Source: Neobacillus paridis (lineage in GTDB: Bacteria > Bacillota > Bacilli > Bacillales > Cytobacillaceae). From it: a stretch of DNA of 64,000 nt. The stretch is taken from the NCBI RefSeq assembly GCF_016765675.1, contig NZ_JAESWB010000168.1, positions 434,001-498,000 of the forward strand. Direction: 5' to 3'. The notes under the pieces were generated by a model that did no database searches, was not told the DNA's origin, and worked only from the letters and a program-made list of their open reading frames with translations. The translations under genes were made by a program, and so were the position numbers. The first letter of the stretch is position 1; each line of letters opens with the position of its first letter. Positions 44,077-52,575 of this stretch are shown here, piece by piece.

Positions 44077-44224
44077 ATTCCCCTTCTCCCCTTATTATAA
44101 AAATATTGAAATAATTAAAACCAAAGTAATTTTCTTTTTCTATCATAAAAATTGTATGTATCATGTCATTTAACTATAGTAGCTTAATGAATATATTCAT
44201 AGATTGTTGGTATGATATAACAAA

Positions 44225-44437
44225 TTGCCCGAAACATTTCCAATTATACTCCCTCATTTGACAATATTCAACACATGGTTGCCAGCAAAAATAAAAAAAA
44301 TCCTATATATCAAGGTAGGGTGGTACTTGGAAGAAACCAGCTTCACACAAATTTATGGATTAATTCACTGGACATTTTGGGAAAGAGTTGCTCATGAGGA
44401 ATTTATTATAGAACCTCCAAAAGGAAAGAGGGAATGA
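44225..44437 (+). CDS. Doubtful small hypothetical protein
   Basis: Possible 70-aa protein (TTG start, no ribosome binding site, TATGAT at 44211 just upstream). The C-terminal half (QIYGLIHWTFWERVAHEEF) looks protein-like, and a good terminator follows at 44461, which is the main reason to list it. It may be the 3' end of a decayed gene. Confidence 0.3.
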   Translation: MPETFPIILPHLTIFNTWLPAKIKKILYIKVGWYLEETSFTQIYGLIHWTFWERVAHEEFIIEPPKGKRE

Positions 44438-44460
44438 TCCGCTTAATGTAGAGAATTGGG

Positions 44461-44490
44461 AAGGGCTTCTTGGAATCTAAAGAAGCCCTT
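44461..44490 (+). terminator. Rho-independent terminator
   Basis: Perfect 11-bp stem AAGGGCTTCTT (44461-44471) / AAGAAGCCCTT (44480-44490), then GTTGT. Confidence 0.65.
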
Positions 44491-44534
44491 GTTGTATGCG
44501 TTTTTCTGTTGAAAAATTTTCCGGTTGGATTTTA

Positions 44535-44672
44535 TCCCGCCTTAACGGGCAGTAAGACCCCCACCTCGAGAGTCTAAGTCTACAAGGAATCTAGGTGGGG
44601 GATCAACTGCCCGTAAAGGTCCGATTGGTTCAACTAACCATCAGTGGGGATGAAGAAAACCCCCACTGATGG
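44535..44672. repeat. Nested palindromic structured element (possible orphan IS605-type end or MITE)
   Basis: Three nested or adjacent perfect inverted repeats: outer ACGGGCAGT (44545-44553) / ACTGCCCGT (44606-44614), inner CCCCCACCT (44558-44566) / AGGTGGGGG (44593-44601), and a separate hairpin CCATCAGTGGGG (44638-44649) / CCCCACTGATGG (44661-44672). It is much more GC-rich than its surroundings. The minus-strand reading resembles the structured right ends of IS200/IS605-type TnpB elements in Bacillus, but no tnpB or tnpA is present. The last hairpin could also terminate the small minus-strand gene ending at 44683. Identity is inference. Confidence 0.5.
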
Positions 44673-44682
44673 AAGTTTCACT

Positions 44683-44901
44683 TTATTCCTTTGTTGCAGA
44701 TGCTTGGGTTTGTAGCTGTGATTGGACTTGGCTAATTAATGTTTGAGCTTGGGCAACTTCAGCAGATGCTTGTTTTAATGATTCTAACGCAAGAGTGGTG
44801 TTCGCAGCTGATTGTTCAATTGCCGAGGTGATCATGTCTTTAGCAATAGAAGAGGCTGCCTCCGCTTGTTTTAACTTATTGGTGTCGATTTGATTTGTCA
44901 T
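44683..44901 (-). CDS. Small Ala/Gln-rich coiled-coil protein
   Basis: 72-aa protein starting at the ATG 44901 behind AAAGGAGG. It is low in aromatic residues and rich in Ala, Gln and Ser with heptad-like spacing (AASSIAKDMITSAIEQSAAN, VAQAQTLISQVQSQLQTQAS), so a helical bundle or spore-surface role is possible. No recognised family. A hairpin at 44638-44672 lies directly after the stop. Confidence 0.6.
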   Translation of the reverse strand: MTNQIDTNKLKQAEAASSIAKDMITSAIEQSAANTTLALESLKQASAEVAQAQTLISQVQSQLQTQASATKE

Positions 44902-45040
44902 GTGTATTTCCTCCTTTAATTTTTTCAAACACACATTTCCTAGAATGCATCCAAAAAAATTTTTTAATCATTTTTTAGACAGAAATAATGTTGGTATTCT
45001 CAGGGAACACTGTAACCTAAACGAAGAAGGAGTTGAAAAA

Positions 45041-45163
45041 ATGGCGAAAAAGAAGAATCAACATTCTCCAAATAATCCGGCATTGCCTCCGACAGATGTT
45101 GAATTTGCCAACAGTGGAATTGAAAAGGTGGCATTAAAAGCCCAAGAAAGAAAAAAGAAATAA
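45041..45163 (+). CDS. Very small basic protein
   Basis: 40-aa Lys-rich protein starting at ATG 45041 behind GAAGAAGGAG. It begins MAKKKNQHSPNN and ends in a basic stretch (KAQERKKK). Strong ribosome binding site and own terminator support it as a real gene. The composition recalls minor small spore proteins, without a diagnostic motif. Confidence 0.55.
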   Translation: MAKKKNQHSPNNPALPPTDVEFANSGIEKVALKAQERKKK

Positions 45164-45200
45164 ACAAACGGGACAGTTAATCTGCCCCGTTTGTTTATTT
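45158..45200 (+). terminator. Terminator of the small basic protein gene
   Basis: 19-nt arms AAATAAACAAACGGGACAG (45158-45176) and CTGCCCCGTTTGTTTATTT (45182-45200) with one mismatch and a 5-nt loop. Confidence 0.8.
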
Positions 45201-45312
45201 TAATGTGAGCTAAAGAAGTACGCCATGTAAAAATATGTAAAGACATTTCATAAACATCGGGATAACTGTCTGCATAGGATGAAATGAAAATAAGTATAAA
45301 GGAAGGGATTTA

Positions 45313-45531
45313 ATGCCTGCACTCATTACTGCCATTGAAATCATCAATGTTACCGGAGGTGTCCTCCATATGGGGGATTCTGCTTTCACGACACCAAAAT
45401 TAACTATAAAAAACCGAGGAGGTTCAGGAATATTTAACACAGGAGGAGTGATTACTTCAAGTAGTATTTTAAGCAGTACAACTGAACTGAACCCGGATGT
45501 AGTAGATCAGCCTGAAGTAGCTAACCTTTAA
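45313..45531 (+). CDS. GerPA/GerPF-family spore germination protein
   Basis: 72-aa protein with the GerPA/GerPF pattern: MPALITAIEIINVTGGVLHM, GDSAFTTPK and NRGGSGIFNTGG. GerP proteins are coat-associated and help germinants reach inner receptors. In many Bacilli they lie in a gerPABCDEF operon; here the gene is solitary, so this is a paralogue. GGAAGGG precedes the ATG. Confidence 0.8.
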   Translation: MPALITAIEIINVTGGVLHMGDSAFTTPKLTIKNRGGSGIFNTGGVITSSSILSSTTELNPDVVDQPEVANL

Positions 45532-45601
45532 GATATTCAATGGCGGAAGAAATACACTGCAAAAATGATCCTGCCTAATGATCTAATAAAAAAAGATATG
45601 T

Positions 45602-45625
45602 AAAAAAAGGAGTCAAAAGACTCCT
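45602..45625 (-). terminator. Terminator of the antiporter gene
   Basis: AGGAGTC (45608-45614) / GACTCCT (45619-45625), AAAA loop, with a T-run on the minus strand (A-run 45602-45608). Confidence 0.8.
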
Positions 45626-46952
45626 AAACAGTTTGATTTAGGACTTTGATTTTTTCATCGTCGTCCCTTTTGCGTGGAATTAAATTTTCGTCACCTGGCA
45701 TCAGCCTCCAGCCTTTGTTTACAACAATCCGCAGCCAAGTACCGGGAATCCAGGAAGTAACTAGTGCCAGCATTACCAGGATGGCGAAAAATTCCTGGTT
45801 GATAATTCCGGTTGTATAGGCCACTGATGAAAGAACAATCCCGGGGCCGCCGCGGTCATTAATAGCAACTCCCAAATTAAAACTGGTAAAACGATCTTGC
45901 TTCAAGCTGCGTGATGTTAGATAAACGGCCAAGGTCTGTGTCAATGTCGCGAATAAGAAATAGGCTAGGAAAAACAGCGGGTTAAAATGTCTGACGAGAT
46001 CCAATTGCAGTCCCACTGTAGCGAAATAGATGGGAATAAACCAGGAGAATGAAATATTGGATACCCCTTGTTCCAGCCTTTCTGCCATTGCTTGAGGGAG
46101 AGCAACTTTCGCCACAATACCAGCTAAAAGTGCACCAAATATCGTTTCAACGTGTAGGTTGCCGGCAATTGAAGCGAGTATGAACATAATAAATAGGAAA
46201 TAACCCAAATTGGAAGAGCGAAACAAGATATTTTGTTTAATAATGGTTAAACGTTTAAACAGGAAATATCCGAGGACAAATGTACCTATGATAAAACCAA
46301 AGGATGTTCCAACACTCTTGAAAGCCGTGCCGATGGTAAATATGCCGCCTTGGCTGGCAATAGCAGTGGCAAATCCTAAGGCCACCCAGAGCAAGATGTC
46401 GTGGATACCGGCGCAAGCGACAACTATTTTGGCAAAACGCGTATGCATAATCCCCAAGTCATTAAAAATCTTGGAGATCACCGGAATGGAAGTAATCGCT
46501 ATGGAGATGGCAATTACGATTTTCATTGCCAATGGATTGTTGGCTGTCCCAAGATAAGGTGTAATATTAAAAAGATCAGCGGCAACCCATCCGACAATGA
46601 AAGCGGGAATCGTTGCTCCGATAACTAACCCAGAGGTTAATTTTATATCAGCTTTATTAAATCGGGTCTGAAATTTCAATCCGGAGCAAAACATTAGCAT
46701 CAGCAAACCAAATTGATAAAGCAGTCCGAATAACTTATCTTCTGTTGGAAAACCAAGAAATAACCATTTAAAGGTTTCAGGGAAGAAGTGTCCTAATAGG
46801 GTAGGCCCAAGAACTAAACCAGCAGCCACTTCTCCAATTACCCTCGGTATGAAGATCCGTTCAGCGAGAAATCCTAATAGATGTGCTGTTGCCAGCAAAC
46901 ACCCCATTGCTAGTAAAAAATGACTTATTTCTGCACCTGTTAAACTAAACAC
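45624..46952 (-). CDS. CPA2-type cation:proton antiporter
   Basis: 442-aa membrane protein with about 12-13 helices, of the Na+/K+:H+ antiporter family (GerN/KefB-like). Family features are IPRVIGEVAAGLVLGPTLLG near the start, AISIAITSIPVISKIFNDLG in the exchange domain and FNLGVAINDRGGPGIVLSSV near the end, with the unwound-helix residues. There is no C-terminal TrkA-N domain; the tail is short and charged. It exchanges Na+ or K+ for protons; in spore formers such proteins also contribute to germination. The upstream 162-aa gene is 28 nt away and may share its transcript. Confidence 0.85.
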   Translation of the reverse strand: MFSLTGAEISHFLLAMGCLLATAHLLGFLAERIFIPRVIGEVAAGLVLGPTLLGHFFPETFKWLFLGFPTEDKLFGLLYQFGLLMLMFCSGLKFQTRFNKADIKLTSGLVIGATIPAFIVGWVAADLFNITPYLGTANNPLAMKIVIAISIAITSIPVISKIFNDLGIMHTRFAKIVVACAGIHDILLWVALGFATAIASQGGIFTIGTAFKSVGTSFGFIIGTFVLGYFLFKRLTIIKQNILFRSSNLGYFLFIMFILASIAGNLHVETIFGALLAGIVAKVALPQAMAERLEQGVSNISFSWFIPIYFATVGLQLDLVRHFNPLFFLAYFLFATLTQTLAVYLTSRSLKQDRFTSFNLGVAINDRGGPGIVLSSVAYTTGIINQEFFAILVMLALVTSWIPGTWLRIVVNKGWRLMPGDENLIPRKRDDDEKIKVLNQTV

Positions 46953-46980
46953 TGCAAAACACTCCCTTTTTATTTTTCCT

Positions 46981-47469
46981 TCAAAAATTGGCAGAATGCT
47001 GGAGTTTATTGGGATTTTTTTCTGTATCCGTCAATTCGTTATCATTTTGTAAAATCTGCAGTTTCCCGCACGTATGATATTGATAATAATTAAAGATTTC
47101 CAATTGATAATCTGATCCATTTGGGACGTGAAAAGTATGCTTGAATTCGTTTTCCAAATAATCCCTGGAAAAAATAACGCTGTCAAAATATTTAATCGAA
47201 GTTCCCAAATAGCTGATCTTTACAATGGAGTATTTAATCGGCCAAGAATTACCATGGGCTGATTGAAACCCAGTAATTGTAATGGACTGGTGGATCGAGA
47301 ATTTTTTACTTAGGTAGAAGGGACGCTCGATCCCAAGCTTCCAATTTATATACTTATCCCCCATTTGCTTTCCTTCATTTTTGTTCCAAAAATGCAGCCG
47401 TCCTTTGAATTTGTTTATTTTCTTAATAAATGGTTTTAGAAAACGAAAAAAACCATTTGACGTCATCAT
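46981..47469 (-). CDS. Hypothetical protein upstream of the antiporter
   Basis: 162-aa protein without membrane segments or a family I recognise. It is rich in Phe, Tyr, Lys and Asn with alternating beta-like segments (SITITGFQSAHGNSWPIKYS, DYQLEIFNYYQYH). AAGGGGAGAGG lies before the start codons (two adjacent ATGs). It precedes the antiporter gene in the same direction. A 10-bp palindrome GTATATATAC (47483-47492) lies just upstream. Confidence 0.55.
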   Translation of the reverse strand: MMTSNGFFRFLKPFIKKINKFKGRLHFWNKNEGKQMGDKYINWKLGIERPFYLSKKFSIHQSITITGFQSAHGNSWPIKYSIVKISYLGTSIKYFDSVIFSRDYLENEFKHTFHVPNGSDYQLEIFNYYQYHTCGKLQILQNDNELTDTEKNPNKLQHSANF

Positions 47470-47640
47470 CCTCTCCCCTTAGGTGTATATATACCGATAC
47501 TGTATTATTTGCGAAGTGTGCTAAAATCGTAACGGTATTTACCCAGCTTGTTTTTATTTTTTGGACAAATAAATGAAAGCTAATGAATAGGAAACATCTT
47601 TACTACGAAAAATAATAAAAAATAAAGGAGTGTGAGATTT

Positions 47641-48006
47641 TTGAAAAGAATCATCTTGTTAACAGTATTATTGCTTCCAGTTAGTTTTGGCGGTTTCTTC
47701 CACGCTACATATGCCGATACTGGCCATTTGGAAAAAGCAGAAAATAAGCGTATTACAGAAAAACAAGCGGAAGAAATTGCTTTAAAAAAGGTAAAAGGTG
47801 AAGTGGTAAGAGTGAAATTGGAAACAGACGATGGCAGGGAGTATTACGAGGTCATCATTCAAAGCTCTGGTACCGTTTATGAAGTCGAAGTGGATGCCAA
47901 AACCGGCCAAGTTGTGGAAGTAGAAAAAGAAGGTTCGCATGATGGGCATCATGATGATCATGACGACGATGATGGGCATGACGATGATGACCACATGGAT
48001 GATTAA
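47641..48006 (+). CDS. Secreted PepSY-domain protein with Asp/His-rich tail
   Basis: 121-aa exported protein: signal peptide residues 1-26 (basic MKR, hydrophobic core, cleavage near TYADT), one PepSY domain (ITEKQAEEIALKKVKGEVVR, then VYEVEVDAKTGQVVEVEKE), and a C-terminal tail of about 25 residues made almost only of Asp and His with Gly. The tail probably binds divalent metal. It is similar in layout to YkoI. The start is TTG 47641; GTG 47632 is only one base after the AAAGGAG. The next gene, also secreted, follows 67 bp later. Confidence 0.78.
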   Translation: MKRIILLTVLLLPVSFGGFFHATYADTGHLEKAENKRITEKQAEEIALKKVKGEVVRVKLETDDGREYYEVIIQSSGTVYEVEVDAKTGQVVEVEKEGSHDGHHDDHDDDDGHDDDDHMDD

Positions 48007-48072
48007 TGGGAAATGGTAAGTTACATGTTCTTATTGACATGCAATTTCCAGATGGTTTGAAGGAGAAAATGG

Positions 48073-48546
48073 ATGAGAAAAAAATATCTGTTTTTCGGAT
48101 TTTTTTTCGTTTCGTATTTGCTGTTGTCTTTCCAGCCAGTTGTTGAGGCTGCTAATGCGGTCATGAATACACAGGAGAATTTGGAATCAAATCATAAAGA
48201 ATCGGTAAAGAAAAACTGGGATACCAAGAATGCCATCGATAAACTCGGTCCGATTCAGGAGTTTGAAGAAACAGTGGATTCCGATTTAGATTGTACCAAG
48301 GATATTCCTTTTACCTTGGCGCAAAAAAAACGCCTCGATCAAATTTATCATCGAATTTACATGGACTATATTGACCTAATCGAAACATATGCCTGGGCTA
48401 GGGCGTTAACGCAGGATCAAAAACTAATTCGCTATAAAATGTTAAAAAACTATGTATTAACTTTCCCAAAAAGAAATTATAAATGGTGTAGTGAGTATGA
48501 AGAGGATGAATGGGAAGAGGAATGGTTTAATAGTGATCAAGACTAA
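48073..48546 (+). CDS. Secreted hypothetical protein
   Basis: 157-aa protein with a signal peptide (about residues 1-27, FVSYLLLSFQPVVEA) and a helical, charged mature part ending in an acidic stretch (EYEEDEWEEEWFN). It contains two Cys (DLDCTKD, YKWCSEY) that could form a disulfide. GAAGGAG precedes the ATG. It likely sits in one transcript with the PepSY protein. A terminator follows. No family recognised. Confidence 0.65.
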   Translation: MRKKYLFFGFFFVSYLLLSFQPVVEAANAVMNTQENLESNHKESVKKNWDTKNAIDKLGPIQEFEETVDSDLDCTKDIPFTLAQKKRLDQIYHRIYMDYIDLIETYAWARALTQDQKLIRYKMLKNYVLTFPKRNYKWCSEYEEDEWEEEWFNSDQD

Positions 48547-48580
48547 TGGCATCCACCCAAATGATACCGCCGAAAATGCA

Positions 48581-48608
48581 GGCACTCCCGGTGTTGGAGT
48601 GTCTTTTT
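48581..48608 (+). terminator. Terminator of the PepSY gene pair
   Basis: GGCACTCC (48581-48588) / GGAGTGTC (48596-48603), 7-nt loop, TTTTT. Confidence 0.8.
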
Positions 48609-48682
48609 CGGGCTTTATCATTCTCTTCGCAATGAGGAGAACTCCTCTTGACTGTTCGATCATGATAGTATCTGAAGTTTGT

Positions 48683-48958
48683 TTATTTTAGATTTACTCC
48701 AATTAAAATGCAGCTAACTCCGAGAAAAATCCAGACGATTTTCGCAATGGATAGGTTTCCAACCATCCCCAGAACCCCAATGGTTGTCGTTAAGACTAAA
48801 ATAATGGGTCCGACTAGTGCAAGAGAACTATTAATCATCAGAGCTTTTTCAACGGAATTAAATTTCATCATTAAAATAGCAGCAATAATTTCAATACTGC
48901 CTGAGAGAATTCTTAATAAAGCCATTCCCAGCACGGCTAATTCAATAAATATAAACAT
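48683..48958 (-). CDS. yqhV: YqhV-like membrane protein (DUF2619)
   Basis: 91-aa protein with three hydrophobic helices (LAVLGMALLRILSGSIEIIA; NSSLALVGPIILVLTTTIGV; IVWIFLGVSCILIGVNLK). Sequence and length match the YqhV family found next to spoIIIA genes in B. subtilis. Function unknown, probably a sporulation-associated membrane protein. AGGAGG before the ATG. Confidence 0.75.
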   Translation of the reverse strand: MFIFIELAVLGMALLRILSGSIEIIAAILMMKFNSVEKALMINSSLALVGPIILVLTTTIGVLGMVGNLSIAKIVWIFLGVSCILIGVNLK

Positions 48959-49108
48959 GGTTTCCTCCTAAACAATGTCTGTTCCAATACAGTATATGAT
49001 GGCTTCTACCATAGCAGGACAAGTTTTTTGAAAAATCTTCGGGAAGCGAAACAAAGAGGAAAAGTTTACAATTCAAGAAAACTGGAGTGATATAACTTAA
49101 AGAAAAAG

Positions 49109-49135
49109 AACACGGTTATACAACCGTGTTTTTAC
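49109..49135. terminator. Bidirectional-looking terminator
   Basis: Perfect 9-bp stem AACACGGTT (49109-49117) / AACCGTGTT (49122-49130) with ATAC loop, TTTTT after and A-rich before. Probably the 3' end of the TSUP gene on the minus strand. Confidence 0.75.
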
Positions 49136-49148
49136 AATATTGGGGACT

Positions 49149-49913
49149 TTAAATTAATTTCAATCCGCTGAATAAAATCATTAGCGCCATGACGGCTCTT
49201 AATGGTTTTGCCGGAATTTTCGCTGATAGGGTACTTCCCATTACGACTCCTGGTACAGAGCCTAATAACAAGTTAATCATTAATAAGTAATCGACATTGC
49301 CAATTCCCGCATGCATGATACCGGCAGCTGTTACCAATAAAAAGGCATGAGCAATATCTGTTCCAACCAACTCGGAAGGTTTCATTTTATACAGGTACAG
49401 CATTGCCAGAGCAAATAAGGATCCTGAACCAATTGAGGTTAAACCGACGATAAAGCCAAGTACGGCTCCGATGGCAATCGTTAAAGCCCTTTTTTCATGT
49501 ATCGACTTTAACTGCATCCGGTTCCATTCCAATTTCTTTTTCATAAATGTTTTGATTAATGTTGCCAAGGCTACCAAAATAAGGACATATCCTAAAGCAT
49601 GTTTAATGATTTGTTCCTGGTTATGGAAATAGGAATCGAATAAATGGAGCAGTCCAACCGCTGCAATCGCACTAGGAATACTGCCGATTGCCAAGTATTT
49701 CATTAATTTCAGGTTGATTGTCTTTTGCCGCCAATGCTGGATTGAACCAACAAGCTTTGTGATGGAATTATACGCAAGATCTGTCCCGACGGCAATCGCT
49801 GGATTGATCCCTAATAAGATGAGTACTGGCGTTAATAATGCCGCGCCGCCTACCCCTGTAAGTCCCACCATAAAGCCGATTAAAAGCCCCATCAAAATAA
49901 TGCCAATCGTCAT
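49149..49913 (-). CDS. TSUP-family (TauE/SafE) anion permease
   Basis: 254-aa membrane protein with about eight helices and an internal duplication (IGIILMGLLIGFMVGLTGVG; IAIGAVLGFIVGLTSIGSGS), the mark of the TauE/SafE family. Members move sulfite, sulfoacetate, sulfate or other small anions. The start is ATG 49913, ten bases after GGAG; a GTG three codons upstream is too close to it. Because a sulfate-activation/sulfolactate cluster starts 1.9 kb away, a sulfur oxyanion or organosulfonate is a reasonable guess, but nothing in the sequence proves it. Confidence 0.78.
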   Translation of the reverse strand: MTIGIILMGLLIGFMVGLTGVGGAALLTPVLILLGINPAIAVGTDLAYNSITKLVGSIQHWRQKTINLKLMKYLAIGSIPSAIAAVGLLHLFDSYFHNQEQIIKHALGYVLILVALATLIKTFMKKKLEWNRMQLKSIHEKRALTIAIGAVLGFIVGLTSIGSGSLFALAMLYLYKMKPSELVGTDIAHAFLLVTAAGIMHAGIGNVDYLLMINLLLGSVPGVVMGSTLSAKIPAKPLRAVMALMILFSGLKLI

Positions 49914-50053
49914 TGGGCACACACTCCATTTTTTCTAATCTATATTACATCAATAAAGTATGAAGTGGTCAAACGCCTTGTTAGCCCAATTTTTTAAAAA
50001 AAGCCCTCAATCCAAGACGAATGTAACCCTCCTTGAAGGGAGCTTTTTCAAAC

Positions 50054-50338
50054 CTAGGAATTTTCCTCTTCCTCATTTAATTTTATTTTTTTACAGCTAA
50101 CATATAAGCAGGCAAAAATATCAAGATCGGGTTTGGCCTTGGCCAATCCTTTAATATAGGGGGTAACCAAATCCCGGAAATCAGCGCCTACTTCTTCATC
50201 CTCCAAAATGCCATACACGTATAATTTTTTTTCGGCAAACAGAAACGCCACATTGCCGACACCTTTATTCTTTGTATCCACAACATTTAATACTTGATAT
50301 TCCGGTGTAATCACTTCAGGAGAAAAATAAATCTGCAT
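50054..50338 (-). CDS. Small hypothetical protein
   Basis: 94-aa soluble protein with a beta-rich pattern (YQVLNVVDTKNKGVGNVAF; KKLYVYGILEDEEVG) and a Cys pair at the end (FACLYVSCKK). AAAGGAGT precedes the ATG. It lies between the TSUP and MFS genes in the same direction. No family assigned. Confidence 0.55.
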   Translation of the reverse strand: MQIYFSPEVITPEYQVLNVVDTKNKGVGNVAFLFAEKKLYVYGILEDEEVGADFRDLVTPYIKGLAKAKPDLDIFACLYVSCKKIKLNEEEENS

Positions 50339-50394
50339 GTCAATCTACTCCTTTATCATGTTCAAGCGAGCCACGCCGAGGCGCCTGTGCTTTT

Positions 50395-51639
50395 CTAGGT
50401 AAATTGCAGTTTTTCAAATAGTGAATCATTTTCTTTAGTGGGCTTCTTTTTCGCCACCTTGATTAGTACCATGCAGAGTAACCCACATAATAAGGTTAAT
50501 CCGGCTGTTGTCAAAAACATCCCCGGTCGCGACCAGTCCATTAACTTACTAAAAATTGGCGGGCCGATGGCCACACCCAAAAATCGAACAGATCCGTACA
50601 AGGAAGTCACAAAACCGCGGCGGTCGGTAGGAACTGAACCGGTAATAAAACTATTAATACATGGCAGGACAAGGCCTGTTCCAATACTGCTGACGACGAG
50701 AACCGCAAAAAACGGGATCAATTTTTTAAAAAAGATCAAACAGGCAAATGAGGTCGTCATTAAAAGCAGACCAAAGATGATTAATGATTTCATCAGCATC
50801 ATTTTTTTTCCAATTTTACTTCCAGTTATGTAGGAAGTGGTGGTCATAAATAATAACGGTATCGCCAGAATCGCCCCTTTTAACAATCCATCGATTTTAT
50901 AGTCTTTCTCGAGAATATCAGAAATGTAAAATAAAATCCCAAATAATGTAAATAAACAGGTGGCTCCCGTCAAATAGGCGGCAAACAACCAGCGGCCCTC
51001 CGTTTTAAAAACAGAGACAAGCCCTTTCACATATTTTCCGACAGGCGGAGGCTCTTTTTCCGCCTTCTTTTCTTTAATAAAAAAGATCGTTAATAAGACA
51101 GAAATTAAGCAAAAAATTGGGAAAGCAAAAAAGGCCGCGTACCAAAATAAAAGTGCTAACAGTGATCCAATAATTGGGCTGATGACTTTCCCGATTCCAT
51201 TGGAGGCCTCGACCAACCCCAAGACCTTGCTTTGCTCTCCACCTTTAAATAAATCGCCCGTCAAGGCCATGGCAATTGGTGCCGTTCCCGCTGCACCAAT
51301 CCCTTGCATAATCCTCCCGGCCAGAATCCATAAGTAGGAATTGCCGAACCATGCCGCGGCCGCACCAGCCAGAAGCCCGCCACAGCCATATAAAATGAGT
51401 GCCGGTATGATAACGGCTTTCCTTGAAAAACGGTCCGATAAATAACCTAAAACTGGGATGGCAATAGCCGCTGCAATCGAGAAAGCGGAAATGACGAGAC
51501 TGACTTTAAATTGGGAAATATCCAGCTCAGATTTCATTTTAGGTAGAATTGGGATCAACATTGAGTTTCCCAAAACAAGAATAAGCGGAATGGAGCTGAT
51601 GGCGAAAATGGTCAAGCCTTTCTTTTTTTGCTTTGGCAA
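50395..51639 (-). CDS. MFS transporter (DHA1 drug/metabolite efflux type)
   Basis: 414-aa protein with 12 membrane helices and the MFS signatures motif A ([16 protein letters not shown] between helices 2 and 3) and motif C-like sequence in helix 5 ([15 protein letters not shown]). Closest in look to Bacillus multidrug or YitG-type exporters. TTG start (51639) with GGGGTG eight bases upstream. It is divergent from the sulfolactate operon, sharing its upstream region; in B. subtilis an MFS gene (yitG) also belongs to the sulfolactate cluster, so sulfolactate export is a candidate role. Confidence 0.8.
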   Translation of the reverse strand: MPKQKKKGLTIFAISSIPLILVLGNSMLIPILPKMKSELDISQFKVSLVISAFSIAAAIAIPVLGYLSDRFSRKAVIIPALILYGCGGLLAGAAAAWFGNSYLWILAGRIMQGIGAAGTAPIAMALTGDLFKGGEQSKVLGLVEASNGIGKVISPIIGSLLALLFWYAAFFAFPIFCLISVLLTIFFIKEKKAEKEPPPVGKYVKGLVSVFKTEGRWLFAAYLTGATCLFTLFGILFYISDILEKDYKIDGLLKGAILAIPLLFMTTTSYITGSKIGKKMMLMKSLIIFGLLLMTTSFACLIFFKKLIPFFAVLVVSSIGTGLVLPCINSFITGSVPTDRRGFVTSLYGSVRFLGVAIGPPIFSKLMDWSRPGMFLTTAGLTLLCGLLCMVLIKVAKKKPTKENDSLFEKLQFT

Positions 51640-51807
51640 TGAATGTACACCCCTAACTGTAAAAGTAAGCTTTTTTAGCTTTTGAAATGGGAAGAAAGTT
51701 TATACAAGGCAAATGCCTAATTTATAAGGAAAATGCCTAATCCTTACACCTTCACCCAATTTTTGAATAATCTATCCTAGAAAAAAGAAGGAGGCGAACG
51801 GTTTCCT

Positions 51808-52575
51808 ATGGATTTTCTGACATTGCCAAATAGAACTTCCGGAAAAAGGGCCCATGGATTAACCTCGATTATTGATTTAGGCACGCCAATAGGAGAACTA
51901 TTCAATTATTTATCTGACTATAGTCATTTAATTGACCTGGCGAAAATTGGGGTTGGATCAGCCTATGTGACACCGAATATAAAGAAGAAAGTTGAACTTT
52001 ATCAAGAGTTTGACGTTAAACCTTATTGTGGAGGAACTTTATTTGAAAAATGTTACCACCAAAATAAATTGGCGGAATATAAAGCTTATTTGCATCAATT
52101 AGGGATCGAATGGATCGAGATTTCGAATGGAACGCTTGATATTCCCTTGATGGAACGAATAGAAATTATTTCTAATTTAATAGACGAATTTCATGTCATC
52201 GCCGAGGTTGGCTCAAAAGATGCTAATCATATTATGCCTGCTTCCAAATGGAAGGAAGAAATTAAGCGTTTATTGGCAGCGGGCTGTGAATATGTCATTA
52301 CCGAAGGAAGGGATTCCGGCACCTCCGGAATTTATGAAAACGATGGTCATGTAAAATCCGAATTAATTGCGGAACTTTGTAACAAAATCGATTCAAGTAA
52401 AATCATTTTTGAAGCCCCTACAGCCAAACAGCAGATGTATTTTATCAAGGAAATCGGTCCGAATGTCAATCTGGGCAATGTAAAGCTTCATGATGTGTTA
52501 GTCCTGGAGGCCCAGCGCTGCGGTTTAAGAAGTGAAACATTTTATCTGGAGGACCTTGAATGCGAATTACTTTAA
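51808..52575 (+). CDS. comA: Phosphosulfolactate synthase (ComA/YitD)
   Basis: 255-aa TIM-barrel enzyme joining sulfite to phosphoenolpyruvate to make (2R)-phospho-3-sulfolactate. Family features are LTSIIDLGTPIGELFNYL, DLAKIGVGSAYVTPNIKKKV, VKPYCGGTLFE, GIEWIEISNGTLDIP, EVGSKDANHI, EYVITEGRDSGTSGIYEN and FEAPTAKQQMYFIKEIGPNV. It is the ComA of coenzyme M biosynthesis in methanogens and YitD of B. subtilis, where sulfolactate is a known spore metabolite. It is followed by a phosphatase (16-nt overlap) and the genes making sulfite from sulfate, which supplies its substrate. Confidence 0.93.
   Translation: MDFLTLPNRTSGKRAHGLTSIIDLGTPIGELFNYLSDYSHLIDLAKIGVGSAYVTPNIKKKVELYQEFDVKPYCGGTLFEKCYHQNKLAEYKAYLHQLGIEWIEISNGTLDIPLMERIEIISNLIDEFHVIAEVGSKDANHIMPASKWKEEIKRLLAAGCEYVITEGRDSGTSGIYENDGHVKSELIAELCNKIDSSKIIFEAPTAKQQMYFIKEIGPNVNLGNVKLHDVLVLEAQRCGLRSETFYLEDLECELL

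Noticed and set aside
44225-44437. Firm gene call for the 70-aa plus-strand frame
   Set aside because: Listed only as doubtful: no ribosome binding site and TTG start right behind a possible -10 box.
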